The notes: generated by a model from the sequence alone, not told the origin. A stretch of 64,000 nucleotides of DNA from Sphaeramia orbicularis (GCF_902148855.1 NC_043978.1:543107-607106); one strand, 5' to 3'; positions 11,901 to 22,762 are shown, counted from the first letter of the stretch. Numbers and translations are program-made.

Positions 11901-14900
11901 CTCTTTTTCCAGCTCTATGTGGGTCTGCTGGACTCTGAGGACACCATGGAAACATCACTGACACTAAAGCATGTCCTTAAATGCAGATGTTTGACATGAG
12001 CCACATGTTTCCAGTGGTCTGAGATGAACCAGTGCACAGGTCACTGATCAAACCCACTGCATTATGGTGCATTCACTGACCACTGGGATTCTGTGTGTCT
12101 TTGAACAGACCCCACTCACACATATTGAATGTTCAGTCTGACTTCAGAATGACTGTGTGTCCACCAGCGCTGACGTTCAACTAACTCTAACCTGTGACTG
12201 AGGATCCACAGAGTGGACCTGAGGCCTGTTTGAGTCCAGTCTGAATGTAGACAGCGCCCTCTGTTGGAATCCAGGTCAACTACAGCACACACTCACTGTG
12301 TCCTTCAGCTCCACATTCAACACTAAAGGGCCTTTTATTGGTGTGTTCTGTGTTCTGCTGTTTTCTTTGAGGACGTTGTGTCTCTGCTTGAACTGGTCCA
12401 TGAGTCCAGTTTAGTTCCTGTGTCACTAATGACTGACAGGAGGCTTTGACAGAGTCCACCCTCACACCCCCGTCTGTCCAGGGGCTTTTGTGTCTTTAAA
12501 CATGTGTGTGTGTTGTTGTGGGTCCACAGACTCTGTCAGACTGGTCCATGGTTCTAGTCGGTGTTCAGGCAGACTGGAGGTCCGCTCCAACCAGTCCTGG
12601 TTCTCAGTGTGTGAAGAGGATTTGGACCTGAACGACACCCAGGTGGTCTGTAGGGAGCTGGGCTGTGGGGCTCCTGGGCTCCTCCAGGGGGGGCTCTATG
12701 GAGAGGGGGAGGCTCCAGTCTGGACCAGTGAGCTCCAGTGTGAAGGAAATGAGTCTGCGATCCTGGACTGTAGAAGGTCCAGCTCAGCTGGGAAAACCTG
12801 CTCACCTGGAACAGCTGCAGGACTCACCTGTACAGGTACCAAGGGGGCGTGGCTTTCATATGACAGTGTGTTTCTGTGACTCATGTCTTTGTGTCTCTGC
12901 TCAGATCCAGGTGGGGTCAGGTTGGTGGGACAGCCGAGCCGCTGTGCTGGTACTTTGGAGATCCAACACCAGGGACACTGGAGACCAGTAGCAGACAATG
13001 ATAAACGCTGGGACCTGAAGTCTGGATCTGCTGTGTGTCAGTATCTGGACTGTGGATCAGCTGTTTCAGTCAACAGAACAGATAATTCTACACGCAGACC
13101 TGTGTGGAGGGTCTCAGCTCCTTGTGTAAAGCTGACATCTGGACTGAGGGACTGTGTTGAACTACATGATGACTATAAACGCTCATCTGGTGTGGACGTG
13201 GTGTGTTCAGGTACAAACGGACACAAACTGTGTCTGAACTGAATTCTCAGTGACCAGATGGTTCTGACTCTGACGTTTAAAGTTCCATCGAATGAATCTG
13301 TTCATTTCATCAGTTGATTATTTTGTCTCAGTTCATTGTTTTTTGGGTCAAATGTGTCAAATATTGACCTTTGACCTTTGGAACGTCCAGATCCCAAATG
13401 AACGTCTTCATTTGGACCAGATGAGGCTGAAAACACAAACAGATTTCACATTAGTCTCATTTAGGACCAAAGGACCAAATGTTGACATGTGAGACTGTAA
13501 AAGCACCACGTGTGTCCTTTTTTACCCATAATGCCTTTGAAGGTCAGCTGTGCTCTAAATGAGCCATACCTCATGTTTTCATTGGTCAGTGTTCATCCCA
13601 TCCCAAACTCCTGTGGATCAGATCCATCTGTGTCTCTGAGGAGGATGGATTCTCTGACTGCTTGTTTGTGCTCATGTGTGCTGCTTGGTCCAATCATGTC
13701 TCTGTGTGTGGACAGATCTGCTGCCTCAGCCCAACATCTCCCTGTCTGACGGGGTCTTTGAGGTCTACCAGCAGGGGTTCCGGGTGCTGGTGTTCTCCGA
13801 CTTCACCATCACATGCTCCGTCCGACCACAGTACCCAGGAGGCTCCTTCCAGCTGATCTCTGACACTGAGAAGCTGCTGAACCTCACCCTGCCGGCTGTC
13901 AATCACTCCGCCCACTTCCTGTTGTCCTCCATGGGCTACGCCCACCGAGGGAACTACACATGTGTTTATCACGTGGACGTTTATAACCACAGCTTCACGT
14001 CGTCTCAGAGCCCCGCCCTCTATCTGACTGTGGGAGGTAGCGTCAGGACAAACACACACAAAACACCCACAATGCATTTGGGTCAAATCAGATTTTTCTA
14101 TGTTGGTTCATATTCACATTAAATGTGACTGAATGTGACCCTGAAGTGACCCACATGGACAAAAGAGGTCCTGAATTGACCCACATGCACTAAAGAGGTC
14201 CTGAAGTGACCCGCATGGACTAAAGAGGTACTGATGGAATACCAGACCACACAGACACACACTGTGTTTACAGAAGGAAATATGGTTTTCCTCCGCTCTG
14301 ACTGACAACTGGGACATTTGTCACATTTCAATGATGGAAAGGTCGGATAAATGTGACCTGGACGTTCAGACTGAAGTCACATTGAAAATTTGGATCTGAT
14401 TTAGGACCACACATGAAAGTGGTCTGGGTCAGTTTTAGGACTACATATGACAGTGGTCCGGGTCAGATTTAGGACCGCATATGACAGTGGTCCGGGTCAG
14501 ATTTAGGACCGGATGTGAAAGTGGTCCGGGTCAGATTTAGGACCGCATATGATAGTGGTCCGGGTCAGATTTAGGACCGCATATGACAGTGGTCCGGGTC
14601 AGATTTAGGACCGGATATGAAAGTGGTCCGGGTCAGATTTAGGACCGCATATGACAGTGGTCCGGGTCAGATTTAGGACCGCATATGACAGTGGTCCGGG
14701 TCAGATTTAGGACCGGATATGAAAGTGGTCCGGGTCAGATTTAGGACCGCATATGACAGTGGTCCGGGTCAGATTTAGGACCGCATATGACAGTGGTCCG
14801 GGTCAGATTTAGGACCGCATATGACAGTGGTCCGGGTCAGATTTAGGACTGCATATGACAGTGGTCCGGGTCAGATTTAGGACTGCATATGACAGTGGTC

Positions 14901-15678
14901 TAAATGTTCCACTGGTAGAACCTGTCCAGTCCATGTGTTGTCATGTGCAGACAGTGTTTACAGTCGATCTGACTCTAATATTCATCTGGACTTAAACCCA
15001 TTCTCTGCTTAATTTTCCATTTTCACATTTGGAGCCCAGACCTGATGGTTGGTGTTGTTGTGTTTCAGACTTGGTGACAAACCTGATCATCAGGGTGGTT
15101 GTGGTCCACTTCCTCCTGATCATGGGGACCATCTCCCTCTTCTTCTACTGTCGGGTCAGTTCACTACTTTATTTAACTCACTCACACACTTCAATGCTGA
15201 CATGGGACCAGGGATGGACACTGTTCATCCACCAGCAGTCCACTGTTCAGAAGAATTTGATTGACTAAATTATTAATTGTCTCTTAATCGTCCTTTTCCA
15301 TGGTGGGATTTGTGCTGTCCACAGTAGGGGGACTGCCTTGAACGAAACTAGACTGTCCACACCTGTCCACACCTGTCCAGACCTCTGGTTTGTCCACACT
15401 GTGGCTGGGATATCCGGTCACTGAACCAGATCCTGGTGTTGATGAGTTTGAATGTCTTTATGGACATGGTGGAGACAAACACAGACTGACCTGTCTGTCG
15501 GTGGGAACGGTGCCCCCCCCGTGCTTTCCGAGCCGTCCCATGTCAGCATTATTTCATTGATCAGCTGGATTGGGTTCAGTGATTGAATGGACTGTACATG
15601 GACTCACACATGATGATGACATGTTTGTTCCAGGCCAGTGGGGGGCGCTTCAGACTGAAGGCACGCAACACACCATGA
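6924..15678 (+). CDS. SRCR-Ig type I membrane receptor (five SRCR domains, one Ig-like domain)
   Basis: Ten exons: 6924-6969, 9554-9586, 9996-10286, 10941-11243, 11325-11636, 12530-12835, 12905-13210, 13716-14036, 15069-15154 and 15634-15678. They total 2049 nt (682 codons plus stop). All internal junctions are GT-AG and phase 1, except the last, which is phase 0, and no stop interrupts the joined frame. Domain order is signal peptide, SRCR1 to SRCR5, an Ig-like domain with N-glycosylation motifs, a membrane helix of about 22 residues, and a 14-residue tail. From memory, this arrangement matches teleost predictions labelled CD163/M130-like or DMBT1-like, where SRCR repeats precede an Ig-like domain containing QYPGGSFQL. 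Such receptors bind microbial or host ligands at the leukocyte surface, but no specific ligand can be inferred here. The tail has no tyrosine motif. One-to-one orthology to a named mammalian gene is unlikely. Confidence 0.87.
6970..9553 (+). other. SRCR-Ig gene intron 1 (repeat-filled)
   Basis: Holds (CA)n at 6972-7000, a 125-bp block (7003-7127) that is partly repeated at 8937-9000, a probable hAT fragment, a polypurine tract and (GT)n at 8910-8943. From 9001 to 9478 lies a stretch copied almost perfectly at 22877-23358. The hAT-like piece begins near 7128 with CAGGGGCGTAG. Around 7537 it has a short frame starting MSKKRKPVIRHFCRSPS, which resembles the basic N-terminus of hAT transposases; no right end was found. 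Confidence 0.6.
7949..8626 (+). repeat. 680-bp polypurine (GGA-rich) tract
   Basis: The plus strand is almost wholly purine, an irregular mix of GAGGAG, GGAAGGA and GGTAGA words with only sporadic pyrimidines. Both strands give long open frames of Glu/Gly/Arg or Ser/Pro/Leu, which are by-products. Mirror-like polypurine runs of this length can form triplex DNA; that is an inference. Confidence 0.92.
9554..9586 (+). CDS. SRCR-Ig gene exon 2 (33-nt linker)
   Basis: A small phase 1-1 exon, acceptor TTGCAG and donor CAG|GTAAGA, encoding GLLSENNSTST. It completes the leader region and adds an N-linked glycosylation site (NNST) just before the first SRCR domain. Confidence 0.7.
9996..10286 (+). 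CDS. SRCR-Ig gene exon 3 (SRCR domain 1, short type)
   Basis: A 97-codon phase 1-1 exon. Key residues are VGGASRCHG, VCAELDCGSAVS, LRDC and LTCSG: six cysteines, as in the short type seen again in domains 3 and 5. The usual leucine before VGGASRC is tryptophan here. Confidence 0.88.
10287..10940 (+). repeat. SRCR-Ig gene intron 3 with a ~61-bp minisatellite
   Basis: From about 10510 to 10890 the intron is a tandem array of a unit of about 61 bp containing CCACTATATAGTCCAAG and CAGACCCTGGTCTACTCC. Some units lack a 10-bp CCAGTAAAAT block. About seven copies are recognisable. Confidence 0.85.
10941..11243 (+). CDS. SRCR-Ig gene exon 4 (SRCR domain 2, long type)
   Basis: 101 codons, phase 1-1, starting DSVRLVNGSSVCSGRLEV and containing VVCRELGCGAPGLLQG, FTCEGHESALLDC and LTCTG. 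It has eight cysteines, the full group B set. It is a close relative of exon 6. Confidence 0.93.
11325..11636 (+). CDS. SRCR-Ig gene exon 5 (SRCR domain 3, short type)
   Basis: 104 codons, phase 1-1: DVRLVGGASRCNGEVQI, ADVICRRLDCGSAVSV, LMDC and LTCSG. It is closer to domains 1 and 5 than to its neighbours. Confidence 0.92.
11637..12529 (+). other. SRCR-Ig gene intron 5
   Basis: 893 bp of unique-looking sequence. I see no repeat array, no transposon end and no further exon. Confidence 0.6.
12530..12835 (+). CDS. SRCR-Ig gene exon 6 (SRCR domain 4, long type)
   Basis: 102 codons, phase 1-1. DSVRLVHGSSRCSGRLEV, FSVCEEDLDLNDTQVVC and RELGCGAPGLLQGGLYG repeat the pattern of exon 4, including all eight cysteines, which points to exon-pair duplication. 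Confidence 0.93.
12905..13210 (+). CDS. SRCR-Ig gene exon 7 (SRCR domain 5, short type)
   Basis: 102 codons, phase 1-1: GVRLVGQPSRCAGTLEI, VCQYLDCGSAVSV, LRDC and VVCSG. The intron before it is only 69 bp, as between exons 4 and 5 (81 bp), so the domains lie as long-short genomic pairs. Confidence 0.92.
13211..13715 (+). other. SRCR-Ig gene intron 7
   Basis: 505 bp with no recognisable element; short open frames here lack coding features. Confidence 0.6.
13716..14036 (+). CDS. SRCR-Ig gene exon 8 (Ig-like domain)
   Basis: 107 codons, phase 1-1. FTITCSVRPQYPGGSFQL and GNYTCVYHVDVYNHSFTS supply the two intradomain cysteines about 55 residues apart. There is no canonical tryptophan. N-glycosylation motifs NIS, NLT, NHS and NYT are present. 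I recall this domain as the membrane-proximal module of teleost SRCR receptors. Confidence 0.87.
14403..14899 (+). repeat. 34-bp minisatellite in SRCR-Ig intron 8
   Basis: About 14 tandem copies of a 34-bp unit containing GGACCGCATATGACAGTGG and TCCGGGTCAGATTTA. Variants alternate GCATATGACAG with GGATATGAAAG every third unit or so, suggesting a trimer higher-order unit. Intron 8 (14037-15068) otherwise shows nothing distinctive. Confidence 0.93.
15069..15154 (+). CDS. SRCR-Ig gene exon 9 (transmembrane helix)
   Basis: Phase 1 in, phase 0 out. Encodes LVTNLIIRVVVVHFLLIMG and then TISLFFYCR, a single membrane-spanning helix with a basic stop-transfer residue. The acceptor is TTTCAG and the donor CGG|GTCAGT. 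Confidence 0.82.
15634..15678 (+). CDS. SRCR-Ig gene exon 10 (short cytoplasmic tail and stop)
   Basis: After acceptor TTCCAG, 14 codons ASGGRFRLKARNTP and TGA. The tail is basic and lacks tyrosine or di-leucine motifs, so signalling would need a partner. The next AATAAA is at 16095-16100, which would give a 3' UTR of about 430 bp. Intron 9 (15155-15633) holds nothing recognisable. Splicing past this exon to another tail cannot be excluded. Confidence 0.68.
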   Translation, partial: ASGGRFRLKARNTP

Positions 15679-16269
15679 GAGACACCACCACGGACACATC
15701 CACACCAGTGTCCATCCTGCAGAATAGTTGTGTGTTGTTTGTGTCCCAGTCCCAGTTCTGGTCCTGGAGTCCTGCTCCAGTCTGAATGTTCAGTGTGTTT
15801 ATGTTTCAGCAGTTCCTGGTTCTTCTTGGACTTGGACCTATTCAGTCCTGGGTTAGGGTTGGGGTTCTTGGACTTGGACTCAGACCTGTTCAGTCCTGGG
15901 TTATGGGAAATGCATACAAGTGTGTGTAAATAATGCTAATCCATTTGTGCACAGACTACTGATATTCTTTGACAGTGGAAGCTCTATTTTCATAAATATT
16001 GGATTTGGAATAGCACGTGGATGTGAAAACTTTTGCTGGTGGAAGGACGTGACATTACCCATGATGCTCTGGTCAGTCCCAGTACTTTATTAGGAATAAA
16101 CTTCTAGACTTCCTATTGCTAATTGTGCTCTTCTTCATAAATGTTGGTATTGTGGATCTAAAACAATCCCAGCTGACACAAAAACACTAAATGTGTCAGT
16201 GGACGGATGTGACATGGTTGTTGTGGATCCCATCATACTGATGCTCTGCAGCCATGTCAGCGTTTACAC
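15679..16269 (+). other. probable 3' UTR and flank of the SRCR-Ig gene
   Basis: No further exon recognised. A candidate polyadenylation signal AATAAA lies at 16095-16100. Confidence 0.4.
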
Positions 16270-16471
16270 CAGGGGTCACCAATCCTGGTCCTCGAGGGCC
16301 AGTATCCTGCATGTTTTAGATGTTTCCCTCTTCCAGCACACCTGACGGTCATTATCAGGCTTCTGCAGAGCTTGATGATAGGCTTATCATTTGAATCAGG
16401 TGTGTTGGAAGAGGGATACATCTAAAACATGCAGGATTCCGGCCCTCGAGGACCAGGATTGGTGACCCCTG
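16270..16471. mobile_element. palindromic hAT MITE
   Basis: A 202-bp element beginning CAGGGGTCACCAATCCTGG, with its near-perfect reverse complement at the other end. The arms extend about 85 bp on each side (GAGGGCC, GCATGTTTTAGATG, CACCTGA). Flanks gtttacac (16262-16269) and gtttacat (16472-16479) agree at 7 of 8 bases, as expected for an hAT insertion. Non-coding. Confidence 0.9.
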
Positions 16472-16479
16472 GTTTACAT

Positions 16480-18900
16480 TAATGATCCCTGTGCAAAAAC
16501 TAGGAGCACTATTATTTATTGGATAGTTTATCATCAGACTAAAGAGGAAAGAACAATAACAATATAGAATTGTTCTTTGTGTCTAAAAATGCTTCTTATT
16601 GTAAAAGTGTTGATGTAAACAGTGCTGTGTGCCATTCTTCATGTATGTATTGGTGGAACAGAAGCAGGATGGATCAGCACCATACTCCAGATTGAACCTG
16701 TACAAATAAAACATGTGATATGGAGGAGAGAATCTGGGAAGAAAAACTGGGGAATCCAAAAGAAGAGAAGATTTGTTTTTCAGCTCAATTCAGTTCAAAT
16801 AGAACTTGTGCATTTGTGACATGAAAATATAGCATTAATTGTGCTGAAATGGTTGATTTTGGAGCTGAAAACATAGTTCATATGAGCATCAACATGTTGA
16901 ACAGAACTGAAATCCTGTCCATTTGAACAACTGTCATTTACCAACACAAAGTTCCTTTGGATTCACTGAGACTGATTTAATATGAACACAGACACACAGA
17001 AGAGCTCTGACCATATTTTAGCCGTTTGGTAATCCGACAATCCCAACTCGTGCTGCGCTTGAGATTCACAGAAGAGTTCTTTTACCTTTAGGTCCCTTTA
17101 CTGTCCATTTGTACTAGGACGAATGGCAAATTGGGCAGCTCAGACATGTGGCAGGTCTGGGTTCAGGTAGTTCTTCATCAACTTGTTCTTTTTTCAGATA
17201 ATAAGCCTGTTTGTCATGGTACCTGGTAAACCGTTCAACATGTAAATAAGAAAACCTCCCTGTTTTCTACAACTTTGCTTGTATGTTATCCAGGAGTCTG
17301 TCCTCCGAAAAAAAAGCATTTCTCTATGATGTTTTCTGAAGTCTCTACTTAAACCTTGGTTGGTGTGTAGTGATGGATGTGTTCATCAGTCTGTCTGTCA
17401 TCGTATATTCTAAGTGATCAATGAATGATCAACAGGGAGGACATGTAGTGGCAAGTTACATCTATTCCATATATCTCTACATACATTCCATATGTTACAT
17501 AAGGGTGGATGACTTTGTAGTTTATGAGACGGGTTAACCTTTCCAGTGTGTTGTGTCGAAGGTGGAAGGCCAGTCTGACACCTGTGTGGAATTAAAAGGA
17601 TTCCTCACAGCCTCAGACCTTATCTCTGTTCTGGGACTCCCCGGCACCAGTTCGACACCAGCTCGACACAACATATTTCATTCATTCTTTTCATATAACA
17701 GACGCAGACCCAGTGTGATTCCTTGTCTTCTCCTGCAGACTGCTCTAGCCTCTGTTTGACTTTGTACCTTTTGGAGCTCCAATTAAAATTATACTTAAAA
17801 GACACTGAACGCCTGAATGACCTTTTCTTCTTTTGAGGACAAATGAGTAGAGTATTATTTTTTCCATAACAACCTACAACCAACACATCATTTCTGTACT
17901 GTCTGTGGAGACGCAAATCACCATCTTCCAAACAGTCCAGTTCAAAGTGGGACCGTTTGCTGGTGCAGTGGTCAGACCCCTGGCCACAGCACTTTCTTTC
18001 AGCGTCTGTAGCCTTTTTCCCTGCAGTTTCCACAGGTGCACCATGGAAGAGCAGCGGCAGGCGGGAGAGTGGGTGTGCCTTGGAACCAAATTAGGGCATC
18101 CAAAACTAATCCAGGTTCCCAGGTGAAGAGCTGGGTTGTTAATTGCCGTAGCTCCTGAGCGCCTAAAGTAAACACACCACAAAAGAAAGCATTTTGGCAT
18201 TTAGTTTAGATTTGGTTCAAAGTAAAAAACAAAAAAGATGCTGACATTTTAAATCAGATGGTAAGATTTTACTTCAAGCCATGAAGTTACTGCAGTCTAA
18301 AATGTTTTGCATACTTTTGTAAAATCTCAGGGTAAAAGCAGACCTGTCTGTATCCTTCTGTCATTTTGGAGAACCTGAATTCTGTCCTCCTCTGCTGCAT
18401 CTCTGCCTCCTCTCCCTCTCCTCTGTCTTCCTCCACCTCCTGCATTATTTCCTCCTCTTGCACCTCTGTGGACTCCACCACCTGAAACAGGACCTGCACT
18501 TTCTCTTCCTGCTCTGTGGACTCCTCCCCTGGTCCATCTCCTCCCCTGGTCTCTCTCCTCCTTCTCTCTGCTCTTTGTCTCCTGTACGCTCTCTTCCTCT
18601 TGTCCTTCTCCCTTTTTCTTTTCTTTTCCTTGGTCTGTGCCTCCTCTCTCCTGCCCAGCTCTCATCAGCCTCTCTCAGGACAACGGGCACCTCAGAACTG
18701 AGGTCTGCATCAGGCTGAAACAGTGAGAATAGTACAAGTGTTAGCCCCAAATGAACAGGAAGTAACCTGATCTGTTCAGTTTGTAAATACTCTATGCATA
18801 TTCCACCTATTGCGGCAACTCAGCGTTGTTTTAGAAGCACAAGGTGGAATTCCACGGAAAATGAAGTTTTTGTCGCATCCGTAATGCCAGTGAAATGCCA
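16480..18900. other. intergenic DNA without a recognised gene
   Basis: I see no convincing exon or complete element. Minus-strand open frames at 18287-18750 are rich in Arg, Lys and Glu and may be a decayed coding piece, but no motif is recognisable. 17874-18126 gives weak open frames on both strands without features. 17448-17834 has an LTR-like look but no clear ends. Confidence 0.4.
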
Positions 18901-19019
18901 TGGTAAAATAGAATAGAATCTTTATCACATGACACTGACAAGCCCAGATTGTGCAAAACATGGTGTAGATATAATAAAAAATAAAAATAGGCATCTTTAA
19001 TATAAATAATAGTAAAAAA

Positions 19020-19398
19020 TTCATTCCTTTTCTGAACCCCGCTTTATCCTCACTAGGGTCACGGGGGTCTCTTGGAGCCTATCCCAGCTACATAGAGGTG
19101 AAGGCGGGGTTCACCCTGGACAAGTCTCCAGTTCATCTCAGGGCTGAACATACAGAGACAAACAACCACTGTCACATTCACACCTATGGGCAATTTAGAT
19201 TAACCAATTAACCTATTAGTGCATGTGTTTGGATGGTGGGAGGAAGCCGGAGTACCAGAGAGAACCCACGCAGACACGGGGAGAACATGCAAACTCCACA
19301 CAGAAAGGTCCCACCCCCCTCGACTGGTGTTGGAATCGAACCCAGGACCTTCTGTCTGTGAGGCACCAGTGCTAACCACTGCACCACCGTGTCGCCCT
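19020..19398 (-). mobile_element. tRNA-like SINE, widespread teleost type
   Basis: On the minus strand the element starts AGGGCGACACGGTGGTGCAG. It carries a box A (TGGTGCAGTGG) and a perfect box B (GGTTCGATTCC), spaced as in a polymerase III promoter. The body includes the common fish phrases GGAGTTTGCATGTTCTCCCC and GTGGGTTCTCTCTGG, and it ends in an AATG-rich tail. I recognise it as a repeat found throughout teleost genomes; the exact family name is not recalled. Confidence 0.75.
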
Positions 19399-19630
19399 AG
19401 TAAAAAAAAACAACAACACAATATGCAAGGAAAGATAGAAATGCAAAAAAGACAGTGTTCCCTGATTGTGTGTTTGTGGGGAGGGGTTAGTGGTGGTGGT
19501 GGTGGTGGGGGGGGGGATAACGGGCCTTGATTGTTGGAGTGGGGGGATTAGCATTCCATGATGGTTGGACTGGTGGGGGGCTGGGGGGTAGCAGTCCCTT
19601 ATATTACTGTAATTGCCATATGAGCCCCAG

Positions 19631-20780
19631 ACAGAGGTGGACAGAAGTGGACAGAGGTGGACAGAAGTGGACAGAAGTGGACAGAGGTGGACAGAGGAGG
19701 ACAGAAGTGGACAGAGATGAACAGAGGAGGACAGAGGTGGACAGAGGAGGACAGAGGAGGACAGAAGTGGACAGAGATGAACAGAGGAGGACAGATGAGG
19801 ACAGAGGAGGACAGAAGTGGACAGAGGAGGACAGAGGTGGAGAGAAGTGGACAGAGGTGGACAGAAGTGGACAGAGATGAACAGAGGAGGACAGAAGTGG
19901 ACAGAGATGAACAGAGGAGGACAGAGGTGGACAGAGGAGGACAGAAGTGGACAGAGATGGACAGAGGAGGACAGAGGAGGACAGAGGAGGACAGAGGTGG
20001 ACAGAAGTGGACAGAGGTGGACAGATGAGGACAGAGGTGGACAGAAGTGGACAGATGAGGACAGAGGTGGACAGAAGTGGACAGAGGAGGACAGACGAGG
20101 ACAGAAGTGGACAGAGATGGACAGAGGTGGACAGATGTGGACAGATGAGGACAGAGGTGGACAGAGGAGGACAGATGAGGACAGAGGTGGACAGAAGTGG
20201 ACAGAGGTGGACAGAGGAGGACAGAGGTGGACAGATGAGGACAGAGGTGGACAGAGGTGGACAGATGAGGACAGAGGTGGACAGATGAGGACAGATGAGG
20301 ACAGAGGAGGACAGATGAGGACAGAGGAGGACAGATGAGGACAGAGGTGGACAGAGGTGGACAGATGAGGACAGAGGTGGACAGATGAGGACAGAGGAGG
20401 ACAGAGGTGGACAGATGAGGACAGAGGTGGACAGATGAGGACAGATGAGGACAGAGGAGGACAGATGAGGACAGAGGTGGACAGAGGTGGACAGATGAGG
20501 ACAGAGGTGGACAGATGAGGACAGAGGAGGACAGAGGAGGACAGATGAGGACAGAGGTGGACAGATGAGGACAGAGGTGGACAGAGGTGGACAGATGAGG
20601 ACAGAGGTGGACAGATGAGGACAGAGGAGGACAGATGAGGACAGAGGTGGACAGATGAGGACAGAGGTGGACAGAGGTGGACAGATGAGGACAGAGGTGG
20701 ACAGATGAGGACAGAGGAGGACAGATGAGGACAGAGGAGGACAGATGAGGACAGAGGTGGACAGATGAGGACAGAGGAGG
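19631..20780. repeat. 10-bp minisatellite, 115 units without length change
   Basis: A run of ACAGAnGnGG decamers. Every unit starts with ACAGA in register apart from a base change near 19841, so 1150 bp hold 115 units with no insertion or deletion. Three main variants (AGAGGTGG, AGAGGAGG, AGATGAGG endings) are arranged in larger blocks, especially after 20280. The long minus-strand frames reading as Ser-Ser-Val-His-Leu-Cys-Pro repeats are by-products. Confidence 0.97.
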
Positions 20781-21073
20781 ACTGAACCTCATGGAACATT
20801 TCCTGGACAGATAAAACATCAGCTAACTCCCTCCTAACAGCAGAAACACAGATCTCCGTTTGAATGCAGCCAGACTGTGGACTGGTGATGATCAGAATGT
20901 GTTCAGTGGTAGAAGTACACAAATGTGTCACATGTCCTGCTTTAAACCCAGTACTTACACCACTACCATCACCAGCTCTGGAAGGCAGCGCCTGCACTGC
21001 TCTGTAGGTGGAGCGCTCAGTCTGAATCGAAGAAAGGGGGAGGGACGGGGAGGATCCAACCATTTTTGAGACA

Positions 21074-21075
<2 letters not shown>

Positions 21076-21131
<56 letters not shown>
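21076..21131. repeat. (GT)n microsatellite
   Basis: An almost pure GT run of about 56 bp immediately before the 48-bp array. Confidence 0.97.
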
Positions 21132-21137
<6 letters not shown>

Positions 21138-21419
21138 TCACTGCCCCCGCAGGCTTAGATTGTAGACACTAGGCATGATGGGTAATCACTGCCCCCGCAG
21201 GCTTAGATTGTAGACACTAGGCATGATGGGTAATCACTGCCCCCACAGGCTTAGACTGGAGACACTAGGCATGATGGGTAATCACTGCCCCCACAGGCCT
21301 GTACTGGAGGCACTAGGCATGATGGGTAATCACTGCCCCCACAGGCCTGTACTGGAGGCACTAGGCATGATGGGTAATCACTGCCCCCACAGGCCTGTAC
21401 TGGAGGCACTAGGCATGAT
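21132..21419. repeat. 48-bp minisatellite, six units
   Basis: Six tandem units of 48 bp (288 bp) containing GGGTAATCACTGCCCCC and GCACTAGGCATGAT. Units 1 and 2 are nearly identical and units 4 to 6 are identical, showing local spread of variants. Confidence 0.95.
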
Positions 21420-22307
21420 GAACAGTTTAATCCAGTTTTTTTCCAGTTTTTTTTCAGCTTGTCCTTTTTCTTCTTGGTTCAGGCCAATGATTGGACGCCT
21501 CTGAAACAGTTCCATCTGTTCCACGACCTCAGGACATGTTTTATCTCATGGTTGTTTCAGACGTGAGAAGTTGCTCATTGCCTCAGTTGGTCTTAAATTG
21601 CTTGCTGCAGCTCAAACCCATGGGTCAGTGATGTAATTGAGATCAGGTAAAGCCGGTCCAGTTGAACCTGTCAGAGACTGGGCTGAACCAACAAACACTC
21701 CTTTAATCTGAGCTCAGTTCAAAGCACAGTTGAGTTTAAACCCAGGTTTAAACCCAGTCAGTGTCCACAGTTCAAGGTGCATCTGTACGTGTGTGTGTGG
21801 TCCACATGTCCAGGGTCTAGAGGGCGTCCACTGGTATCAGTCAGTCTATGAGCTGCAGCAGATGGAGGTCTGGACCAACACAGTTGGACACATGCACTGG
21901 AGTCAAATCTGTCCAATAGGACGAGTCCACTTCAACAACATCAACCAGCACTTTCAAATCAAATTAAATTTTATTTATATAGTGCCAAATCATAACAAAA
22001 GTTATCTCATGACACTTTACACATTGAATTGGTCGAAACCAAACTCTATTTTGAAGTCAACTTCAGCTCAGAACTCAACTCATGGTATCTACAAACCTGT
22101 CCGACTAAAACCTGTGTGTCTGAGGGTCCAGAATGTCCACAGATTAAAGTCCAACCTAAACTGGTCTGTATCTGACCAGTTGGAGACATTGGTCTTGTTG
22201 TTTCATTCTGTCTGGTGTGTCCACAGAGACACATTCTGTCTGAAAAACACAAATGTCTGAACCAGGATTTTATTCGTACTAGTTCAGATCTGTCTATAGG
22301 TTCAGGG
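21420..22307. other. intergenic DNA with a LINE/SINE-tail fragment
   Basis: A short repeat at about 21955-22050 reads TTTTATTTATATAGTGCCAA and continues with CTCATGACACTTTACA, a phrase typical of fish retroposon 3' ends. The rest is unassigned. Confidence 0.4.
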
Positions 22308-22740
22308 CAGGGGTCTCAGACTTGTGTCCTGGGGGCCAAATGTGGCCCACCAAAGGTTCCAGTCCGGCCCCTGGGATGAATTTACAAAGTGTCAAAGCTG
22401 TGGAACTCATTTTAGTGTCGGTTCCACATCCAGACCAATCTGATCTACAGTCAAATAATAATTTAATACCTACAAAAAAGAATGACTGCAGATTTTCTTC
22501 TTGGTTTGATGTGAAAAAATAATCTTACATTATGTCTGTAAATAATGACAACTTCAAATTTTTGTCTTTGTTTTAGTGCAAAAAATAACATTAAATCCTG
22601 AAAAAGTTTACATTTACAAACAACAAAGAGGACTGATTTATAAACAAAATGATCTGTTTTTTTACTGACACTGACTGTCTTTTGCTCTCAAATCTCTTTT
22701 TTAGTTTTGAATCTTTTCTTTTTAATCGATGAATAAAGAC
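22308..22740 (+). mobile_element. hAT-like repeat of the CAGGGGTGTC/TGTGGCCC family, partial
   Basis: Starts CAGGGGTCTCAGACTTGTG and is followed by GGGGCCAAATGTGGCCCACC and the family's usual text about a recurring GGTTCCACATCCAG block. The right terminal repeat is not seen, so it is truncated. Related copies lie at 28718-29451 (reverse) and 56675-58286. It lies where exon 1 of the receptor gene would be expected relative to the duplicated intron that follows. Confidence 0.65.
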
Positions 22741-22762
22741 ACAAATGTGTGTCCACAGCTGA

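Noticed and set aside
17448-17834. Possible LTR with GAGGACA flanks
   Set aside because: The ends do not form TG...CA and the flank match is partial; not enough support.
19372-21141. Long minus-strand frames (up to 589 codons) with Ser-Val-His-Leu-Cys-Pro repeats
   Set aside because: They are by-products of the stop-free 10-bp minisatellite; more than one frame is open at once.
21132-21419. CRISPR-like array of 48-bp periods
   Set aside because: Whole units repeat, with no unique spacers; it is a eukaryotic minisatellite.
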